Source of the DNA: Verrucomicrobiota bacterium | GTDB lineage: Bacteria > Verrucomicrobiota > Verrucomicrobiia > Methylacidiphilales > Verrucolacustridaceae | Direction of reading: 5' to 3' | NCBI GenBank assembly: GCA_010025475.1 | Contig: RGTE01000049.1 | Coordinates: forward strand, 1 to 8,408 | Length of the DNA stretch: 8,408 nucleotides | In this document: positions 5,674-8,408 of the stretch, one piece after another | How positions within the stretch are numbered: position 1 is the stretch's first letter | Layout of the letters: the number at the start of each line of letters is the position of its first letter | The notes under the pieces: generated by a model | What the model was told of the DNA's origin: nothing | The model's input: the letters and a program-made list of their open reading frames with translations, nothing else | The model's database searches: none | Made by a program: the position numbers and the translations under genes

Positions 5674-5708
5674 GGCCGGGCGGGGAATGCCGCCCGGCCT
5701 TCGCCTTT
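5674..5708 (+). terminator. Rho-independent terminator of rnpB, convergent with the TPR gene
   Basis: A perfect 10-bp stem, GGCCGGGCGG (5674-5683) with CCGCCCGGCC (5690-5699), closes a 6-nt loop and is followed by TTCGCCTTT (5700-5708) on the plus strand. It starts 10 nt after the RNase P RNA P1 helix. The T-tract is interrupted, but the stem is very stable. The stem also lies just after the stop codon of the TPR gene on the other strand, where there is no T run. It may still block or stabilise that transcript. Confidence 0.75.
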
Positions 5709-7087
5709 CAGGAGGTCTGCTGGTAAGCGGCCTCGACCCGATCCGCCACATCGCGGTACTGACTGTCGATTTCGTAAATCTTTTTCAACTCCTCCAGCGC
5801 CTCCGTTTTTTTCCCCATCTCCTCCAAGGCCATACCCAAGGAGTAAATCGCATCTTTTTTGGTGGCGTCCATGGCCACAATTTCGGCAGCGGCCGAGGCG
5901 TACTGCTTGGCGGCCAAATCAAGCATGTTGCGGCGATGGTAGGACCGTCCCAAGAGAATGAGCGCCTTGTGCCGGACGGAGGGTTGGCGCAGGGCCTGTT
6001 GAAGTTCCGGCACCGCCTCCTTATAGAGTCCGCTATCGACGAGGGCCTCACCAAGTTCGAAGCGGTAATTCAGGTCGTTCGGGTAACGGGCCACGCGTTC
6101 GCGGGCACCCTCCAGGGTGATTGATTTTCGACGCCCCTCGATTTCGGCGACCACTGCGGCATCGGCCCCGGAGTTGCGGGCCTGGTCCATCTCGGTGTCC
6201 AACTGCTGGAGACGGAGACGAAACACATTTTTTTCCAGGACAGGATCGGACCTCTGGGTCAAGTCGTAGGCAAACTGGAACCATTGCAGGGCGTGGTCGA
6301 AAGATCCCTGGAGCTCACAAAGCTCGGCAATCTGCTTGGCGAGATTGATATTTTGGGGCTCTTTCTCGAACTGGGCGTGCAGACGACTGAGTTGGTCGGC
6401 GACGGCTTCGGCGGTTTTGACCACCTTGCCGGCTGATTCAAGGGCGAGGGACTCCTCCTTGCTTTTCAGGGAGTCGCGGAAATCAGAGGACTTTTCCCAA
6501 CCCCCTTCCTGGGTGGCGACAAGGGCGCTGGCATCCTTCATGCCCTTCAAGGCCTCCCCGTCGGCGGGATTGATGTTCAGGATGGCTTGGTAGGTGTCCC
6601 GCGCTTTTGACATTTGCTTGGCGGCGATATAGGCGCGGGCAAGTCCGTGAAGATTGCCGGTGTCCTGAGGTCTGGCGAGGCGGACGGTTTCATGGGCAAA
6701 GATCGCGGTTCCGGGGAGATTGTTGGCAAGAGCGATTTCCGCCAGGGTGCCGTTGGCCTGGGCGTTGGTGGGGTCGATTCCCAGGGCTTCCTCGATCTTG
6801 GCGAAGGCGGAACCCAGCGATTTACCCGCCGCGGCCTTCGCTTGCAGCAGGAAAGGGGCAACTTTGACCCCGGCCATGCCCTTTTCGAGGGCAGAAGCCC
6901 CCTTGGTCTTGGCGATCTGGGCAGCGCGCAGAACCTTGCGTCCCTCCAAAAACCCCGGATGGGTCTCAAGAATTGGCGGCACCAGCATCAGGATGTAGTC
7001 CCAGTTCTGGCGGGAGACCGCGTCCTTGGCCTTGCGGAAGGAGTCCGCCTGGGGACCCGTCAACTGGCTCGAGGAGATCTCCGGCAT
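5708..7087 (-). CDS. TPR-repeat protein of unknown function
   Basis: 459 residues from an ATG at 7087. The frame stays open upstream to 7372, but the extension is antisense to plsY and is discarded. No signal peptide or membrane helix is visible, so a cytoplasmic location is likely. Tetratricopeptide-like helix pairs occur near residues 96-138 (IEEALGIDPTNAQANGTLAE), 141-178 (NLHGLARAYIAAKQMSKARD, then NINPAD), 247-281 (AELCELQGSFDHALQWFQFA), 338-371 (FELGEALVDSGLYKEAVPEL), 373-407 and 413-446 (YSLGMALEEMGKKTEALEEL). A charged helical stretch at 283-335 may be a coiled coil. TPRs are protein-binding scaffolds, so the partner cannot be named. The gene is divergent from plsY with 97 bp between starts, and a weak AAGG lies 9 nt before the ATG. 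Its stop abuts the rnpB terminator hairpin. Confidence 0.92.
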   Translation of the reverse strand: MPEISSSQLTGPQADSFRKAKDAVSRQNWDYILMLVPPILETHPGFLEGRKVLRAAQIAKTKGASALEKGMAGVKVAPFLLQAKAAAGKSLGSAFAKIEEALGIDPTNAQANGTLAEIALANNLPGTAIFAHETVRLARPQDTGNLHGLARAYIAAKQMSKARDTYQAILNINPADGEALKGMKDASALVATQEGGWEKSSDFRDSLKSKEESLALESAGKVVKTAEAVADQLSRLHAQFEKEPQNINLAKQIAELCELQGSFDHALQWFQFAYDLTQRSDPVLEKNVFRLRLQQLDTEMDQARNSGADAAVVAEIEGRRKSITLEGARERVARYPNDLNYRFELGEALVDSGLYKEAVPELQQALRQPSVRHKALILLGRSYHRRNMLDLAAKQYASAAAEIVAMDATKKDAIYSLGMALEEMGKKTEALEELKKIYEIDSQYRDVADRVEAAYQQTS

Positions 7088-7102
7088 AAGAAGAAACCTT
7101 AT

Positions 7103-7183
7103 CCAAAAAGGGGGCACCTCCAAAACCAAAAAGGGTGGGTGGATTTCCTTGCCCTTTTCTGTCACTTCGCCCATCCCAAAAGG
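7103..7183. repeat. CCAAAAAGGG direct repeats in the TPR/plsY divergent intergenic region
   Basis: The 10-mer CCAAAAAGGG occurs exactly at 7103-7112 and 7126-7135, 23 bp apart, which is close to two helical turns. A one-base-shorter variant, CCAAAAGG, lies at 7176-7183 against the plsY start codon. The position between two divergent starts suggests a possible binding site for a regulator of one or both genes, but the copies are short and the region is rich in A and G runs, so chance is possible. No convincing -35/-10 pair was found for either gene. Confidence 0.4.
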
Positions 7184-7184
7184 A

Positions 7185-7808
7185 ATGGGGGAGACTATTT
7201 TAGCCTTGGGTCTTGGGTTTTTTCTTGGATCGCTACCCTGCGGTTTCTGGCTGGCCCGGGCCAAGGGGGTGGACATCCGGAAGAAGGGAAGCGGAAACAT
7301 TGGAGCGACCAACGTGGGTCGGATTCTGGGTAAGGAGTGGGGATATCTGGTCTTTGCCTTGGACGCGGTCAAGGGTTGGTTGGCGGTTTGGGTGGCCGCG
7401 GAGTTCCTGCAGACAGGGGATACGGGCGCAGTTTTGACGGGAATGGCGGCGGTAGCGGGTCATGTTTTTTCCCCATGGCTGGACTTTAAGGGAGGCAAGG
7501 GGGTGGCCACCTCGGCCGGGGTGCTGCTGGGTCTGGCTCCCGCGGTATTGGCAATCACGGCGGCCGTGTGGGGAATTTCTTTTGCGGCGAAGAGGATCGT
7601 ATCAGTCTCATCCTTGCTGGCGGCAACGGCCTTTCCTTTCTTGGTGATGTGGTTGGAGCCCAGGCGGCATGCCTTGCTCCTGGCGGCCTTTGCGCTCGCC
7701 GGGCTGGTCTGGTTCCGGCATCGCGACAACCTGCAAAGACTGAGGAAGGGCACGGAAAACGGTTTTCCAAAAAAGAAGTCCGGAATCAGAAAGAGAAAAC
7801 AGAAATGA
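7185..7808 (+). CDS. plsY: Acyl-phosphate:glycerol-3-phosphate acyltransferase PlsY
   Basis: 207 residues, typical for the family. PlsY is an inner-membrane enzyme that transfers an acyl group from acyl-phosphate to sn-glycerol-3-phosphate to give lysophosphatidic acid, the first acylation in phospholipid synthesis. All three active-site motifs are visible: KKGSGNIGATNVGR (33-46), HVFSPWLDFKGGKGVATSAG (93-112), and the C-terminal RHRDNLQRLRKGTE (178-191). Hydrophobic helices lie at about 4-23, 53-73, 84-96, 112-135 and 141-157, with one more near 161-177. The tail is strongly basic (KKKSGIRKRKQK). The ATG at 7185 is chosen because the first helix starts there; the longer open frame upstream is antisense to the TPR gene. 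AAAAGGA directly abuts the start, so the Shine-Dalgarno spacing is poor. Its stop overlaps the gpsA start as ATGA. Confidence 0.96.
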   Translation: MGETILALGLGFFLGSLPCGFWLARAKGVDIRKKGSGNIGATNVGRILGKEWGYLVFALDAVKGWLAVWVAAEFLQTGDTGAVLTGMAAVAGHVFSPWLDFKGGKGVATSAGVLLGLAPAVLAITAAVWGISFAAKRIVSVSSLLAATAFPFLVMWLEPRRHALLLAAFALAGLVWFRHRDNLQRLRKGTENGFPKKKSGIRKRKQK

Positions 7809-8408
7809 AGATTGTGGTGCTGGGGAAAGGGGCCTGGGGCGGTGCGGTCGGGGAGATGATCCGGGCGCGCGGGCATGAAGTGGCGTGGGTAGAGCAGGAC
7901 CGGGTGAAGATGCCGGGGCCGGCCGAGATGATTTTTCTGGCGGTTCCGACACAACTAGCGCGGGGATGCCTGCAGGAGCTGGGGGCACAGTCGGTCCCGG
8001 TGGTGAGCCTGAGCAAGGGGGTGGAAATCGAAACGGGTAAACGGATCAGCGAGATTGTCCGGGAATTGTGGCCGAAGGCACCGGTGGCGGCGGTTTCCGG
8101 TCCAAGCCTGGCCACCGAGCTGGCCAAAAACGTGCCCACGGCGGTAGTGGCGGCCGCGGAAGATGAAAAGTTGGCCGAGCAGGTCCAGAAAATCCTGCAC
8201 GGTCCGACCTTTCGGGTTTATCGGACGACCGACTTGGCGGGGGTGGAATGGGGTGGAGCGCTTAAAAATGTTTACGCCCTTGCGGCCGGGATGTGTGCCG
8301 GATTGGGGTTGGGTGAAAATAGTCTGGCTGGGCTTTTGACGCGTTCGCTTCGCGAAATGGTGCGGGTGGCGGTCAAATTGGGAGCCAAGGAGGAAACGCT
8401 TTATGGGT
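7805..8408 (+). CDS. gpsA: NAD(P)H-dependent glycerol-3-phosphate dehydrogenase GpsA, N-terminal part
   Basis: 201 residues are visible before the right edge; the family usually has about 330. GpsA reduces dihydroxyacetone phosphate to sn-glycerol-3-phosphate in the cytoplasm, supplying the substrate of the PlsY encoded just upstream with a 4-bp overlap. Seen are the nucleotide-binding GKGAWGG (7-13, usually GAGSWGT), FLAVPTQ (44-50), SLSKGVE (68-74) with the conserved Lys71, VSGPSLATEL (97-106), and the start of the C-terminal domain VEWGGALKNVYALAAGMCAG (147-166) with the catalytic Lys154 and LGLGENSLAGLLTRSLREM (167-185). The segment between GHEVAWVEQD (23-32) and the FLAVP strand is only about 11 residues, against roughly 35-40 in the E. 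coli protein as I remember it. No frameshift explains this, so it appears to be a real short form. The start ATG is fixed by the GxGxxG motif. Confidence 0.95.
   Translation, partial: MKIVVLGKGAWGGAVGEMIRARGHEVAWVEQDRVKMPGPAEMIFLAVPTQLARGCLQELGAQSVPVVSLSKGVEIETGKRISEIVRELWPKAPVAAVSGPSLATELAKNVPTAVVAAAEDEKLAEQVQKILHGPTFRVYRTTDLAGVEWGGALKNVYALAAGMCAGLGLGENSLAGLLTRSLREMVRVAVKLGAKEETLYG

Noticed and set aside
5334..6124. Several open frames on both strands across rnpB and its right flank
   Set aside because: They cross the highly conserved structured RNA and the TPR gene, and their translations are compositionally biased.
6614..7333. Plus-strand open frame (239 codons) opposite the TPR gene
   Set aside because: It is antisense to clear TPR repeats and runs into plsY in the wrong frame.
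7088..7372. Extended start of the TPR gene at 7372
   Set aside because: The extra 95 residues are antisense to PlsY, including its SGNIGATN motif region, and show no TPR character.

Overview
The window is a GC-rich bacterial chromosomal segment with tightly packed housekeeping genes. I see no mobile element, CRISPR array or phage gene. The taxonomic guess is a member of the Planctomycetes-Verrucomicrobia-Chlamydiae group, most likely Verrucomicrobiota. This is an inference from three things: a UPF0365-type flotillin linked to NfeD genes, a tRNA gene without an encoded CCA beside a class A RNase P RNA whose L15 loop lacks the usual GGU, and the near absence of Shine-Dalgarno sequences. None of these proves the assignment.

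Left part (1-3116, all on the minus strand, reading right to left): a tRNA-Val(UAC) gene is followed with no gap by a long NfeD-family membrane serine protease. The long gene overlaps by 4 bp a short NfeD-like gene that carries a +1 frameshift. Next come floA (flotillin-like scaffold) and a partial gene for a small membrane-anchored protein that leaves the window. This is a membrane-microdomain operon: NfeD proteins and FloA are known partners.

Middle part (3166-5116): four small or medium genes whose products look exported or membrane-bound. They are a BamE/SmpA-like small exported protein (minus), a WG-repeat exported protein (plus), an unrecognised exported protein (minus) and a 66-residue two-helix membrane protein (plus).

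RNA part (5206-5708): a promoter-like pair, the complete RNase P RNA gene rnpB (plus), and a strong GC-rich hairpin terminator that also separates it from the convergent gene to its right.

Right part (5708-8408): a TPR-repeat protein (minus) is divergent from plsY (plus). plsY overlaps the start of gpsA by 4 bp, and gpsA runs off the right edge. PlsY and GpsA act in the same pathway: GpsA makes sn-glycerol-3-phosphate and PlsY acylates it, the first committed steps of phospholipid synthesis. The visible GpsA N-terminus is clearly shorter than the usual family form.

The points most worth a second look are the frameshifted short NfeD gene, the NfeD start buried in a tRNA gene, the matched loss of GGU in rnpB and CCA in the tRNA gene, and the shortened GpsA Rossmann fold. 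I did not find convincing evidence of a wholly new system.
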